NCBI GenBank assembly: GCA_000727475.1
Contig: KL647320.1
Location: 372,001 to 436,000 of the forward strand
DNA length: 64,000 nt
Direction of reading: 5' to 3'
Origin: Sarcocystis neurona
Lineage: Eukaryota > Apicomplexa > Conoidasida > Eucoccidiorida > Sarcocystidae
Shown: positions 12,001 to 23,248 of the stretch, one piece after another
How the letters are laid out: every line of letters starts with the position of its first letter
How positions within the stretch are numbered: the stretch's first letter is position 1
Notes under the pieces: model-generated
What the model saw: only the letters and a program-made list of their open reading frames with translations
Told to the model about the DNA's origin: nothing
Database searches by the model: none
Program-made: the position numbers and the translations under genes

Positions 12001-15000
12001 AGCCTACGAGAGCAGAAGACGCCGGTCCGGCAGCGGACGAATGAAGAGCAAAGCACAGCGACCCCCGCAGCAGTCGAGAAGCGTCACACGGCCTCGGCTC
12101 GTAGTCACACGTAGCAGCATCTCCACGAGCAGCGCGTGCGCAGTCGAATGCTGCCCTTGTTGAACAAATCGATTTTTCTCGTTGAAAGCGCCTCTTCCCC
12201 TCTCCCTAGATAATATGTACATCCCACCATACACCCGCGTGCGTTCACCTGACCTCTGCCAAGAGAGACAGCGGCGCTGCTCGACTAAGGAAATCGAAGG
12301 AACCTCGCACGTTCCTACACGGCCGTACACATCTACGTGTGCGTATACATATTGAAAGAAAGAAAGGACAGATACAGAGAGGGATACAGACATATACAGA
12401 GAAAGAGATGGAGGGCAAAGACCGACTGAAATACAAAGAGAAACATATCAAGAGAGTTTGACACAAGAAGAGACTGCAACCGTGGGACAAAGCGGCGTTC
12501 AATAAGTCATCGTTCTTCATGCGTTGCACTCCAAATACTTTCTTCCTGCCTTCTCTGCCCCTTCTTCGGGTCTCCCCACCCCCACTCCGTCATGCGTGCT
12601 CGGACTTCCTCCCGTGTCTCTTACGATCCGAGTCGCTTCCTGTCCTGCTGCAAAGAGAAATCAGGGTACAGGCCTTCCTGCTGCTGCATCTACACCTGTG
12701 GCTCTCCTCGGTCTTCCCTTCACGTAGGCAGACAGACAAGTCGTTCTCTGCTGCTTATTGAGGCCGACTAGAAGCAACGAGAAGTGGCGCCGTCTGGCAG
12801 CCGCAGAGACGGAAGGACGCGCGGCGGTCAAAGCGGCCAAAGCTTCTTCGCTTCGTATCTTCTGGTCCCCGGACGTTCAGCAACAACACAAATGCCCGCG
12901 TCAACTCTGGGGAAAACCCCTCCCTTCAAAAAACGTATACGTGTGTACGTATGTATGCACATGTGTACAGCTTACAGGTTGATGATATACATACTGTGTG
13001 CGTTTGTGTAGCCTACGCGACAGAAGAGAAGTAGAAGGGGAGAGACAGAGAGAGAGAAAATGCCACGTATGCACAGGGTTCTTACGTCGCACGGGCGTAT
13101 ATTCGTGTACGAAGACTTCTGTGTGTGGCGTTTATAAGAGCAGCTGAGAGAAGAAAGACGGCGGAGGAATAGTCTGCCTACATACAAATACGTTTACAGA
13201 TGTCTTCAGAAACATCTACGCAGAGTCGTCCCTCCCTGTACTTCTCAGGCTGCCTGTTCCCCTAGCGTTCGTAGCAACACTTGTAGATAAAGGAGTGACA
13301 GACTACGCCTGTGCGATTGACTCTTGCCTGCTGCTGCCGTTAGCTTGGGGCTGCTTGGGTGCGCATACCTGCTCGAACTGCTGTAGCTTCTCGCGCAGCT
13401 CCCCAACAGAGTGTAGACCCCGCGCCAACAGGCGCTCTGCGGTGTAGAACCCTACTCCCCAGACGCGCTGCAGCTGCTCGAGAGCGGACGCTCTGCTGCC
13501 AAAAGACAGCGCGTGCAATCTGCTGCTGCTGCCAGTCATTATCAACTCTTCAATAGTCTGAAAGATCTTCCGTCCTATCCCCCGCTGCTTCTCCAGCAGC
13601 GTGTAGTTCTGTCGTGTCAGTCCGTCCCGCTGCAGCACCGCCGCTGCGTCCTCGCTGCTGCTGCTGCTGTCGCGTCGAAAGCGTGTGCTGCTGCTGCTGC
13701 CACGAGGATTCGTGAAGCTTCCCTTGTCGCTGTTGGAACAACCGTGTGCCTGGCCGCTGCTGCTGCTGCCGAAACACAACCGTCTGAAGGTTGCTGCTGC
13801 AACACGAAAGCCGTGGGCCCGCCGCGCTTCTCCCTGCTGCTCGTACTTCGCCGCAAGCACCAGCAACGCATGCAACACTCGCTCGCTGCAGTCTTCCTCT
13901 TTCCCATTTTTGGGGCCTCTCCTGCCGTCAGCGTGTTGTTCGCCTGCTGTTCTGTCGCCGACCAGCACGCCTTGAACAGGAGAAGCGAAACCTGCGGCAG
14001 CAGCCTCGCCTTCGTAGCGCGAACGTGGCTTCTGTCCTGCCGGAGCAGCTATACCGTCGGAAAAACGAAAAACGACGTCCTTCGAGAATACACCCTTCCC
14101 CCTCGGTACCAGCGAGCCCCTCCTTGACCCTGCTACTGGGCCGCCTTCTGCTGACGTGGCTGCTGGTGTTAGGACTGCTGCCACTGCTGGTGGGACTGCG
14201 GATGTCCCTACTGCTAACGCTGCTGATGTTGTCGTTGTCGCTGTTGATGCTGTTGCTGTTGCTGGTCTGGTAGGTTCTTGCGCTCGTGTTGGTGGTGCTG
14301 GTGCCGGTGCGTGTTCTCCCTGTAGAGCCGAAGCGATTCCTCGCGCCTCTCTCGCGTCCGGTGCTGCCTCTTCTGTCGCCGCGTCCTGTGCCCCGGGGAC
14401 CGGCGCTGCTGTTGACTCTGCTGCAGCGGCCTCTGCCACTTCTGCCACGGTTGCTTCCGCTGCGGGTGCTACCGACTTCTGTGGTCCTGACTTCTTGTTC
14501 AAACAAAGAGAATCAGGCAGGGTTGGGCTCTGGCTAGAATTCCTCTTGCTGTCCTCTGCTGCTTCCCACTGCCGCTGCTGCTGCCGGAGATACGCTGCCC
14601 AACGGTAGGCAGGCACTGCAACACCTACAACTTCGATGTCGCTCCCCTCGTCCCCCTTCTGCTCCTCCTCCTTCCCTTCTGCTGCCTCAGCCTCTAAATG
14701 AGCTGCTGCTGCTGCAGTGGCTGCAGCCAGGCTGGTTTCTCCTGCCGTTGCATCGGCTGCTGCTGAACTGGTTCGCACTGTTGATCTGGCTGCTCTTTGC
14801 GATGTAGATGCTGCTGCTGTTGCCCGTCCTACTGGTATTCTGCCTGTTGCTGCTGCGTCAAGTCTCTCACTGCCAGCGTCCGCGCTGCGTCTTCGAGCTG
14901 CCACTACTTCTCTTTCGGCCATTCCTGCGGCTGCCTTAGGAGGTGCTACGCATGCATCAAAGGCAAGAGGGTCTGCCGAACACAGGCTGTTGTTGGGCTG

Positions 15001-15639
15001 CTTGCTGCAGTCGCCTCTGATGCCAGGTGTATTCTTCGTATAAGCGCCACCTCTTCTTCGACTACCGACCGAGAGGCTGCGGTTGCTGCTCCTGTGTCTC
15101 GTCTCGGTCGTAGTTTCCTCGCTGCTGTTGTTTCCGCCATCGCTACTGCTCTGGCTACTGCATCCCCTGTTACTGCTGTCCTTCCTCCTACCGCGGAAGC
15201 CGCTGTTGCTGCTGCTGCGCTGGCTACTTCCACCTCTGCTGCTGCTGGCGCCAGTTTTGCTGCTGATGTCGCGTCCGCTGCTTCTACTCCTCTCGGCTCT
15301 TCCGCGATTGCTGCGTGCCCCTGATCGCCCCTGCCTACTGCTGGACGCTCGTCCGCTGCTGCTGCTGTCTCCGCTGCTGCTGCTGTTTACGCTGCTGCTG
15401 CTGCTGTTTCCGCTGCTACAGCTGTTGTGTCTGCTGCTGCCTCTGTGGCTGCTATTGCGTCTTGGGCTGCGCCTGTTACGTGTGTTGCTGCTTTTGGTGC
15501 TGGCAGTGACGCGTGCGCTGCAGCTGCTGGTGCTGCTGTCGCTAAGACACACGGTGCTAGCCGTGCTGCTTCTTCTTCGCAGCTGTCCCGCAGGGGCTGC
15601 GTCAGCTGCTGCAGCTCTTATCTGGTTACTTCTCGTCAT
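6090..15639 (-). CDS. Family X DNA polymerase (lambda/beta type)
   Basis: Exons are 15639-13369, 11560-11076, 8874-8585 and 7060-6090, with donors GTATGC, GTGAGT and GTAATA and all phases compatible, giving about 1338 aa. Family X polymerases fill short gaps in base-excision repair and end joining in the nucleus. Residues 1 to about 570 are Ser/Ala/Gln/Arg low complexity with no visible BRCT. The 8-kDa region and its helix-hairpin-helix (GIGRKI, about 687-692) follow, then a second hairpin (VWGVGFYTAERL, about 725-740). The palm carries GSYRRGKPDCGDVDIL (890-905) with catalytic D901 and D903, and the third Asp is in RRIDIKIYP (D1050). LYFTGSAEYNRAMR follows. After a Ser-rich insert of about 190 aa comes ALGLEYVPPAERD near the end. 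The lyase lysine of Pol beta (K72) is Thr here. ATG 15639 is the first after an in-frame TAG; an upstream exon cannot be excluded. The assignment is firm; boundaries are by eye. Confidence 0.92.
7205..7580. repeat. AT and CA dinucleotide microsatellites in Pol X intron 3
   Basis: A (TA)n run at about 7209-7228 and a second at about 7557-7574 flank purine-rich CAGA and ACAC repeats (7480-7550). They lie in the intron between exons 3 and 4 of the polymerase gene and have no coding signature. Confidence 0.8.
8283..8358. repeat. 19-bp minisatellite, four copies
   Basis: The unit atatacaccatatacacat repeats from 8283 at exact 19-base spacing (8283, 8302, 8321, 8340), with only A/G or C/A changes at two positions. 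It sits in the third intron of the polymerase gene, inside a longer AT/CA-rich stretch (about 8210-8480). Confidence 0.88.
9655..10115. repeat. GTA/TAG trinucleotide tract in Pol X intron 2
   Basis: About 460 bases are built from gta/agt/tag triplets with interspersed cag, unlike the CAG/CTG repeats elsewhere. On the minus strand the triplets become CTA/TAC/ACT, which leaves a 172-codon stop-free Thr/Ser/Leu frame (10156-9638). It lies in the intron between polymerase exons 2 and 3. I take it as non-coding repeat because that frame has no start, motif or matched splice sites, and the polymerase aligns without it. Confidence 0.8.
11640..12030. repeat. CAG-rich tract in Pol X intron 1
   Basis: Interrupted CAG repeats run along the plus strand inside the polymerase intron 13368-11561. 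The open frames they create on both strands are Gln/Ser/Thr (plus) or Leu/Cys (minus) runs. The polymerase reads across this intron without missing any conserved segment, so I do not call an exon here. Confidence 0.75.
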
Positions 15640-17777
15640 TTCCTTCTCGCGCAGAACTGGCGCGTGCGCAGCGGAAACTGCGGCAAGACAGCACGAACAC
15701 CGCACTTGCTGCCCTGCAGCCCATCGGCGCGTCCCCTGCGGTAGCACCTAACCACCCCGGTACCCTGTTCAGGACGGAAATTCCCGTATAAAGACAAAAG
15801 AAAAACATAAAGGGTTCCTCACTGCTCTGCAGACGCAGAGCAAATCCAGAGTGTCTTGAGGACGCTAGAAGCACGGCTGCCGTTTTAGGTGGCGGGCAAC
15901 AACGCACGCATTGCTCCCAGTCCGCGTAGAAACCAGAGAATGTGCTCGCTGCAGCACTCTTGCAGCAGCTGCAGCATTTCTCTCGGTCTAAATGTGGCTA
16001 CGTCTTCCCCGGTAGCGACGCCAACCCATCTCGCAGCCGTGGACACAGATACATTTTTTTACACGCAGACAGCTACGTAATGTACGTATCTACATACCGG
16101 TATGTACTTGTACCCAAAGTAAGGCACCCATAATGTAGAAGTCCGGCAAGATACACCTTTGTCGGTGTGTGTCTGGGTGTGTCCTCTTCTAGGAACGTGA
16201 ATGTACGTGATAGCGCTCGACGGCTTCCTCCGTCTGCGTAGACAGCAGTCAACCAGTCGCAGAAATAGTGCTATTTCGCGAATCCGTAAGGCCTCTGCAA
16301 GGGCAGCAACGGTGGAAGTAAGTGCAAGAAGCAGCCTGAAGAGCTCGCAACATGGTCCGCCGCTGCAGTCGCTTGATCTAGAGGCAACAGCATGTCTGTT
16401 GTTGCTCTGCTGAGCAGGCGACGCCGCAGGAATCCAACCTCTGTCGACAACGCAATGTGCTGGGCCTCCCGCCTTCACAATAATGGCGGGCGCTCGACGC
16501 AAGGCGTGCACCCCGTCTCCGCATCTCTTCTGCTACGGTGCTGCTGCTTTTTCCTCTCCTTCTACGCCCACCATACGGACGAGCTCATGACGCAGCGTCT
16601 ACTGCCCCTCATGCTCCTCCTCCTGTATGGGTGACCATGGAGTGCTGCCAACGGCACTGCTGCTGCGACTGTGTAGAGAAGAGGAACAGCGTTCTGTCCC
16701 TGTGGTGCGGCCGCCAAGCTTCGCAAGGCTGCCGCCTGCGTTGGTGCCTTCCGACAATGCTCGTGAGGCTGCTGTGAATGTGGAGAGAACATGAAAAAAT
16801 GTTCTGTGCGAAGCGAACTCCGCCGCCGCTGCTGCTCCGAGAATGCACCACGGCGCTGCTACGGATGCTACGGCTGCTGAGGTTGTCTAGTCCCTCGCCG
16901 TTTCTCCCGCAGAAGCGGCAGTCGATAGCGCGTCCGCCGTCATCAGACGCCGACGTCTTGTTGGGGTTGCCGCTTCTACGGTGTGCGACGGTACAAAACT
17001 GCCGTCTGCTCTTTCACCTGCTTTTGTTAGGAGAGATCACCAGCATACGCCCAGTATCCATACGGTAGTTGCCTTACGCACTTTCAGCTGTTTTTGCTGG
17101 GCGAGATCACCAAGGTACGCCCCGAGTCAACACGATCCTTGTCGCCCTTATTGCAGCTGTTTCCGGGAGTTCGCGTGTTGTGTCTGCTTCCGTTACACGG
17201 TGGTGCTTCCGCCGAGGAGGGGACGGTTTTACTGTTGCAGTGACTGCCAAGAGCCATCCGACTCGGCGGAAAAAGCAGGAAAGATACGCAGACAAAAAAT
17301 CGTCTTCCTGGCCTCAGCTGGGCCGTACGTTTGTGTAGTCCTCGTGTGTGATTATGAATCTTAACGTGAAAATTAGTCGAAAGGCATGTCTGTAAATGTC
17401 AGGCATTTATTACACGATACGTGTTCAGCACTGCTGCAGGAATAGTGAAGCCGTGATCCATTATGAAAACGATCGCAAGTGGATACTAAAGAAAAGCCGT
17501 CGCAGAACGCTCCTTTCAGAGAAGAGGAATGCCGCTCGTCCACCGGATGTATCGTTACGCCTGTATCAGGCACGTACGCACAGGCGCCGCTTCCAGCATT
17601 GCTCCTGTGATAAAGAAGGAGAAGAAGGTAGTGAAAGCAGCGTACGAGCACTAACCCCACTGACGTTCTGAGCAGAAAAGGGCAGCAGGAGCAGTAGTGA
17701 CACATATTAGAAGGGGTAGCCGCAACAAGCGAAAAGCAGCGTTCTAAGAAAGGCAGGCGGCATTCGCATGAGAAAAG
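15640..17777. other. No secure gene between Pol X and the next candidate
   Basis: This is the presumed 5' flank of the polymerase gene. CTG/CAG-rich patches occur at about 15930-15980 and 16530-16900 and give Leu/Cys/Arg frames on the plus strand and Ser/Gln frames on the minus strand. An additional 5' exon of the polymerase could lie here, but I found no ATG exon with a matching phase-0 donor that I would defend. 16900-17770 is of more even composition and shows no motif. Confidence 0.5.
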
Positions 17778-18392
17778 ATGACTACTCTTTCAGTGTCAGG
17801 ATCGCAGGGCTACGCACGCATCAAAAACGACGGCGGCGGTCTTTATGCCGCGCAAAAGCGGATGAGGAAGATCAACTCATCTCTACTTACGGAGGCGATT
17901 TACGGGCACGAAATTCGTAAGTGTGCGTATCCCCCCGAAGGCGACGGTCGACGACACGTGTCTGTGGTCATATCCCTATGGAGGTACCGTACGGGTTTGC
18001 TTGGAGATCCAGGCACGTACCTACATATGTAGATCTACCGGTGTGTCTATACATACACATCCATATATTTTTTCGCACATCGTAGGCGTGATAACGTAGT
18101 TTGTGGCGAGGCACGCAGAAAAGGATTTCGTACCTACCTATGAGCAGGTATGTGTTCATGCGTCAAAGAGGCCAGAAGATTCACTCATACATACACATAT
18201 GCATGTAAACGTCGTGGCAAGGGAATTTGTTGGAGCATTTCGATGACAAGCTTGTCAATAGCATGTGTGACGAATTTTTTATTCTTGAGAGGCGTGGTCA
18301 AAGTCATAAGAGGGGAAGTCACGTGTAACAAGGAAACACTTTCTGATGTCAAGGCAGCGCTTATCCGTTCACGCGTTCTACGCGTGCGTTAA
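17778..18392 (+). CDS. Possible two-exon gene for a 79-aa basic protein
   Basis: An ATG at 17778 (context aaaagATG) opens a frame to a GTAAGT donor at 17917 in phase 1. An acceptor attcttgagag at 18291 resumes in the matching phase, and the frame ends at TAA 18390-18392. The product has 79 residues, with a start like MTTLSVSGSQGYARIKND, a middle NSSLLTEAIYGHEI and a basic end. It has no Cys cluster, membrane segment or signal peptide, and I do not recognise a family. Composition is ordinary, not repeat-derived. The intron would be 375 bases. Support is the strong donor, matched phase and protein-like reading; the possibility of chance remains. Confidence 0.33.
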
Positions 18393-19888
18393 CGGCTTTC
18401 ATGTACACTACGTTACGAAGAAAGGCGACTTCTTCAGACATGCGCGTGCACGGTAGTTGGGCGGCCCTCCTAGTCTCTAGTCAGGTCTGTCTACGCGCGT
18501 ACAAAAGTCCGTACAGCCGGATTTACAGTGCCATATGCAGTAACTGTTTCTGCAAACCCCGCGGGCACAGAGTTCCCTGATACTCGTTGAGCGTGCTGCG
18601 CCTGCAGCTTGGCGAGCAGCACCCTAGCAACAGCCACATCAGCAGCACCAGACGGGCTGCGGCGCGTACCAACAGCAGCCAGCACCAGCAAACAGCAGCA
18701 CCAGGAGCCGGCACAGCAGCCGTCTCGCCCACGCAGCGGCGATGTGAACTACTTCTTACGTATTTTTCTTTTAGGATCTGCATTAAAGGCGCATACGTAA
18801 TGGAAGCAGCAGAACAATAGCAGCAGCAGCAGTAGTAAGATATGGGCTGCGGCAGCTGCGGTACGGTGGTACGGGCAGCAGTGCAGCCGAGGACTGTTCA
18901 AGTAAGACCTGCAGCGAAGCCGCTGCGAGTACAGGACCCCATACACGTGCAGGGATGGTGCGGAGCAAGCAGCCGCGCGAGGGGAGCCGTTGTGGAAGAA
19001 GATCCGATACAGCACTATCAACCCCGATACACCACTATCGACCTGATTGCCGCCCGTACGTATGCGACATAGAACGGCGTCAGCACTTCGCCGACCGGCG
19101 TATCGGAGTTGTCGGGTACGGGCAGCATCCACGGCAGAGCGGCGGCAGCAGCATGCAGCGGTAGTGCAGGAGAATACAGAGGGGCCGAGCACAGATACTG
19201 CTGGCAGGAGCAGCGGTGCTGCGGTACATGCGGCTTCGACCCGTGTCGCGGCGGTGCGCTACTGCTGGGGGCCCGTGGGGAAAAGGAGAAGTTTGTTCGC
19301 TTCGACGTTGCAGCTGACCGTACCTCTTGGATCTCTGGCTAGGACACGTGGTTGTCCCCAGTACGGCAGGAGAAAGTAGAAATACAAAAACAGAGGACGA
19401 GGGGACTGAAGCTGGATTGGAGCGTCTGGGGGAAGTGAAACGCGAGGCGCAAGAATTCCTACATCAGACAGCCGATACTTCTCCTCCCTGCACAACAGGG
19501 TATGTCTGGACGACATAAACGTAGAGCGTACCAACAAAAACTGCATGTACACGACAGTGCTAGCAGGGATCTGTTCAGGTCGCCGTACGTGAGCCAGTCG
19601 TGCACTCCGTACGCGTAAAAGTGTTTTTCCCAGCAAAGGGGACACTGCTGTGTCAACGCCGAACAGAGCGTGTTCGTAACTGAGGCCTACGGAAGGCAGC
19701 TGGTAATTTTAATGTCGAGGTAGCGCCCCCTTTTCGTTTGCTGTGGTGTTGGAACACGCCTGCAGCAGAGACGGTTCGCGGTCGACGATAGTACACGGGG
19801 GCAAGCTGGTTTGGTAATGAAGCGACGTGTACTTCTCCCTTCCTGTGCTTTTCGCTACAGCTTTATCGTCCTCACTCAAGTCTACAAA
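18393..19888. other. RPL10 upstream region with a CAG-rich patch
   Basis: From about 18600 to 19260 the sequence carries dispersed CAG/GCA repeats whose plus-strand frames read Gln/Ala/Ser/Arg. From 19300 to 19888 it is of mixed composition. No exon with conserved motifs is seen. The last few hundred bases should hold the RPL10 promoter and 5' UTR, but no recognisable core element can be named by eye. Confidence 0.5.
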
Positions 19889-22800
19889 ATGGGGCGTCGA
19901 CCAGCGCGCTGCTATCGCTACTGCAAGAACAAGCCATACCCCAAGTCACGGTACTGCAGAGGTGTTCCCGACGCAAAGATCCGCATTTACGATGCCGGCC
20001 GAAAGCGTGCTGACGTTGACGAGTTTCCGGGAGTGGCGCACCTCGTCTCCGACGAGTATGAACAAATATCGTCGGAGGCACTGGAGGCCGCCCGTGTGTC
20101 CGCCAACAAGGTAAAGTTGAGATTCACGCACTTGCCAACGAACACGGACAAAGGAGGTTCACGTACAGGTTTCGTCGCGTTGCAGAGAAGGGTACTCTGT
20201 CCGAACCGAGCGTGGCGGCCGGTGCTACGCTTCAGAAAAGGTGGTGGACGAGTGCGACTCGGCGCCACAGAGATGCGGAGGACGATCCTTTGTCGATTTC
20301 CTTCCTGTGCGACTTCATATACTTGGCCGATGGAGAGCTGTCTGAGTTGGTCCACGCTTCACAGCGGGATATACCATACTGTCTTCCGTGCCCCTCGACC
20401 ACTGCGTAGAATTTGATGATGTTCGAATTGATTCTGCGTCTTTCCCGTTGTACGGCCCACCGCTAGTCTGGACTGCACTGGCTTCACTCGTGTACCCATA
20501 AATGTGTGCAGTGGAAGGCATAACATGCGACTTTGTGCCTACAGCAGATATTGTGAACAAATGACACATGAAGAAGAGCCATATGAAGTTCTTACTGTCA
20601 AAATTCGTAACGATGAGACCGACTGAGGGAGTAGACCGGTGGGCAGACACGATGTTCTGGGCTGTTTATGCACGTCAAGCACAGGGACGTGCGGTTTCAC
20701 CTGCGGTTTACCGTGTTTTCCCACTCTCCCGGTGAGACAGCTGCCTGTTCATCCACGCCAAGGGACGACGATAGGTAAACGTTGTGTATGCGTCCGCAAA
20801 AGGTGGGTATATTGTGAACAAGGGGTGCTTGAGTCACTTGCTTGGGAGTGTCTGTGTTGTTGAATAACAGCAGCTGAGCAGCCCGGTGGTCCCGCCTCTT
20901 TGGTGCGTGTTGAGCTTTTATAAGACGGTTTTCCGCACCAGTTTCCGTAAGGTGCAACGACACACGTTCAAGAGGAATAAAACTACATTTGTGTACGTCG
21001 AGAGTCATACATAAACTTCCCAGACGTGTGTACACGAGTACACGTGTGTGATGTGTCTGCGTAAACGTGGGTGCACCTGCGTGGCAGAAACAGCGGCCTC
21101 CCGCAGGAAGAGGTAGTCCACGGCTGTTGATTGTTTGAGATCGTTTCGAATTTCATTTTTGCGAACCTGTGGTTCTTCTCTTCAGTACATGATCAAGCAC
21201 TGCGGCAAGGATAACTTCCATCTTCGCATCCGCGTGCACCCGTTCCACGTTCTTCGCATCAATAAAATGCTTTCCTGCGCAGGTGGGTTGATAAGCAGTC
21301 CGTCGCCTACAGTTCGGCAGGACTGCTGAAGCAGTTCTGACTAGAGCCCTCCAGATGTGCAGCGTTTTCCGTATGTGTTCAAGTCTTTATGTGTGGATAG
21401 TCAAATAGACGGCCGTGCCAGATGAACTCTTTACCCGAGTGTGTTGCATAGTAAGAATCTTGTGAGTCTCGTATGCGTCTGTGCAGTGTGCCCCTTCCAC
21501 TTTTGGCAATAGCTGCGCAGGCTGTGTACCAACAACGTGTGTGAAAGGGAAGTGTCGGACTTTTTGTGGACCGTGGAGTTTGTGTCTTGCCTGTTCGGGC
21601 TTCATGTAGAAGGACGCGTAAAACAGATTGCAATTTTGTCTTCCAGGGGAGCTCCCGCCTCTGGTGGTGTGTAGCGAAAAGAAGCCGTTCGCACGTGCCG
21701 CGCGAAGTACAGAAGGTGTGTGGCTCCACCAGTGTACCTCGTAGCGCACACTCGTGCTAGGCATACGTACATCTCTGCAACGTACCGCCCTGGAAAAGTG
21801 TTATTATGATATTAGAGAGTGTCGTACCGGGGTCGGATCGTCTTCCGGTAGGAATTTGTGTGAATCAGCGTACGGCGCATTTTCTGGGCAGTGTCGCTCT
21901 GAGGTTCTCTTCACGATGCACAACCCAGCAGGATGTGGCTACGGACAAGTATTTCTGCGAACACTGTCATCTTGATAAGAAGAGTCCCTGTGAGCCCTTT
22001 TTCATCTTCCCGGTATACTTATCTATGATGCGTCGGTGAAGAACGAAGTGTAACCATGTGACTTTGGACTGAATGTTTTAGGGGCCGATAGACTCCAGAC
22101 GGGTATGAGAGGTGCCTTTGGAAAACCTACTGGCCTTGTTGCTCGGGTTAATATCGGACAAATTCTCATTTCTATCCGGACAAGAGTAAGTGTTACATAG
22201 AAATCCCGAACGTCTCCTGCGTCTTGGCATAAGAAGTTATTTCTGTTCCGTAAAATGACAATCTCGTTTGCCCGTCCGTGGCTGTGTCCTGCCCAGTAAA
22301 TCCTCCCGGGAAATTTTGAGTACGCGCTTTCCTTTCTTCGTGCCTGATTGTTTTTCGTATGGGTTGATCCAAGCTGTCTGCGTCGCCGTGTTTATTGTCT
22401 TCTCAGCCGGTTTCGCCACGCTTATTCCTGATGAGCAGGTGTGAGGAAGAGCGATGTGCACACTTGAGCACTCTTTTTTTCCTTGCCTGATAACGGCCGC
22501 ATACACAGTCTTAGTTTTCGCGTACGAGAATCTGCATGCCTGTGCGTATACGCTCGCTGGTACAGTCTACATGATGTAATTGTACATTCCAGTCTCCTAC
22601 GTGCGTCCGCGCGTGTACGCGTATGAGCGAGGCACGCTGGTAGAGAGTGGGCAGGTAACGTATGCACGCGGATGCGTCAAGTGTTTGTGTTTGACCAGCA
22701 CCAAACACACACGGACAGAGAGCGTGCGGTGAGAGTGTTGAACAAATCTGACGTTGGGGGGACGTGAACTTCTCTGTGTGTGTAATACACGTTGTCCAGG

Positions 22801-23248
22801 GGAAATGGTGCCGACGACATTCTGATATGGATGTATGATCGATCGTACGGGACCACTTACGTCGTGCTCGACCGTCCGCACCAGCAGTAAACGTGGAGCT
22901 CCCTGCTGTGTTTTACGTCGGTGTGATACGTACGTTTGATACGTACAAAAGCGAATATGGTGGTAGCACTGGGAGAATCTAATTTTGTCGTCTTGCTTAC
23001 AGGAAAGTAGCGTGGCGACGGCTGTTGCCGCACTGCGCCGTGCGGCTTTCAAATTTCCGGGCCGGCAGAAGGTTTTTGTTTCGAATAGGTGGGGCTTCAC
23101 CAAGTTTACGAAGGTGGAGTACAAGAAGTGGCAAGCGGAAGGGCGCATTGTTTCGGATGGCGTGGGGGCTAAGTGGATTGCCTCGAAGGGGCTGCTTTCT
23201 AACAGCTTCCCAGCAGCAGCGAATATTACAATACCAGTGGAAGACTAG
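19889..23248 (+). CDS. RPL10: 60S ribosomal protein L10 (uL16)
   Basis: Exons 19889-20110, 21186-21282, 22082-22185 and 23003-23248 encode 222 aa. uL16 is an essential protein of the cytosolic large ribosomal subunit; it sits near the peptidyl-transferase centre and joins late in 60S maturation. The N-terminus [20 protein letters not shown] is essentially invariant across eukaryotes. Further hallmarks are [20 protein letters not shown] (end of exon 1), [16 protein letters not shown] (exon 2), [17 protein letters not shown] (exon 3) and [20 protein letters not shown] (exon 4). Length matches the family (human 214 aa). Donors are GTAAAG, GTGGGT and GTAAGT; acceptors are ttctcttcag, tgttttag and cttgcttacag; phases 0, 1 and 0 agree. 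Introns of 1075, 799 and 817 bases contain no trinucleotide expansion, unlike the polymerase introns. The ATG has the AAAATGG context typical of apicomplexans. The stop is TAG. Confidence 0.98.

Noticed and set aside
11641..12114. Gln/Thr/Ser-rich plus frame of 157 codons
   Set aside because: Lies in a polymerase intron and is explained by CAG repeats.
15083..15751. Plus-strand Leu-rich frame of about 220 codons
   Set aside because: It is antisense to the Ser-rich exon 1 of the polymerase and reads as Leu runs from CTG repeats.
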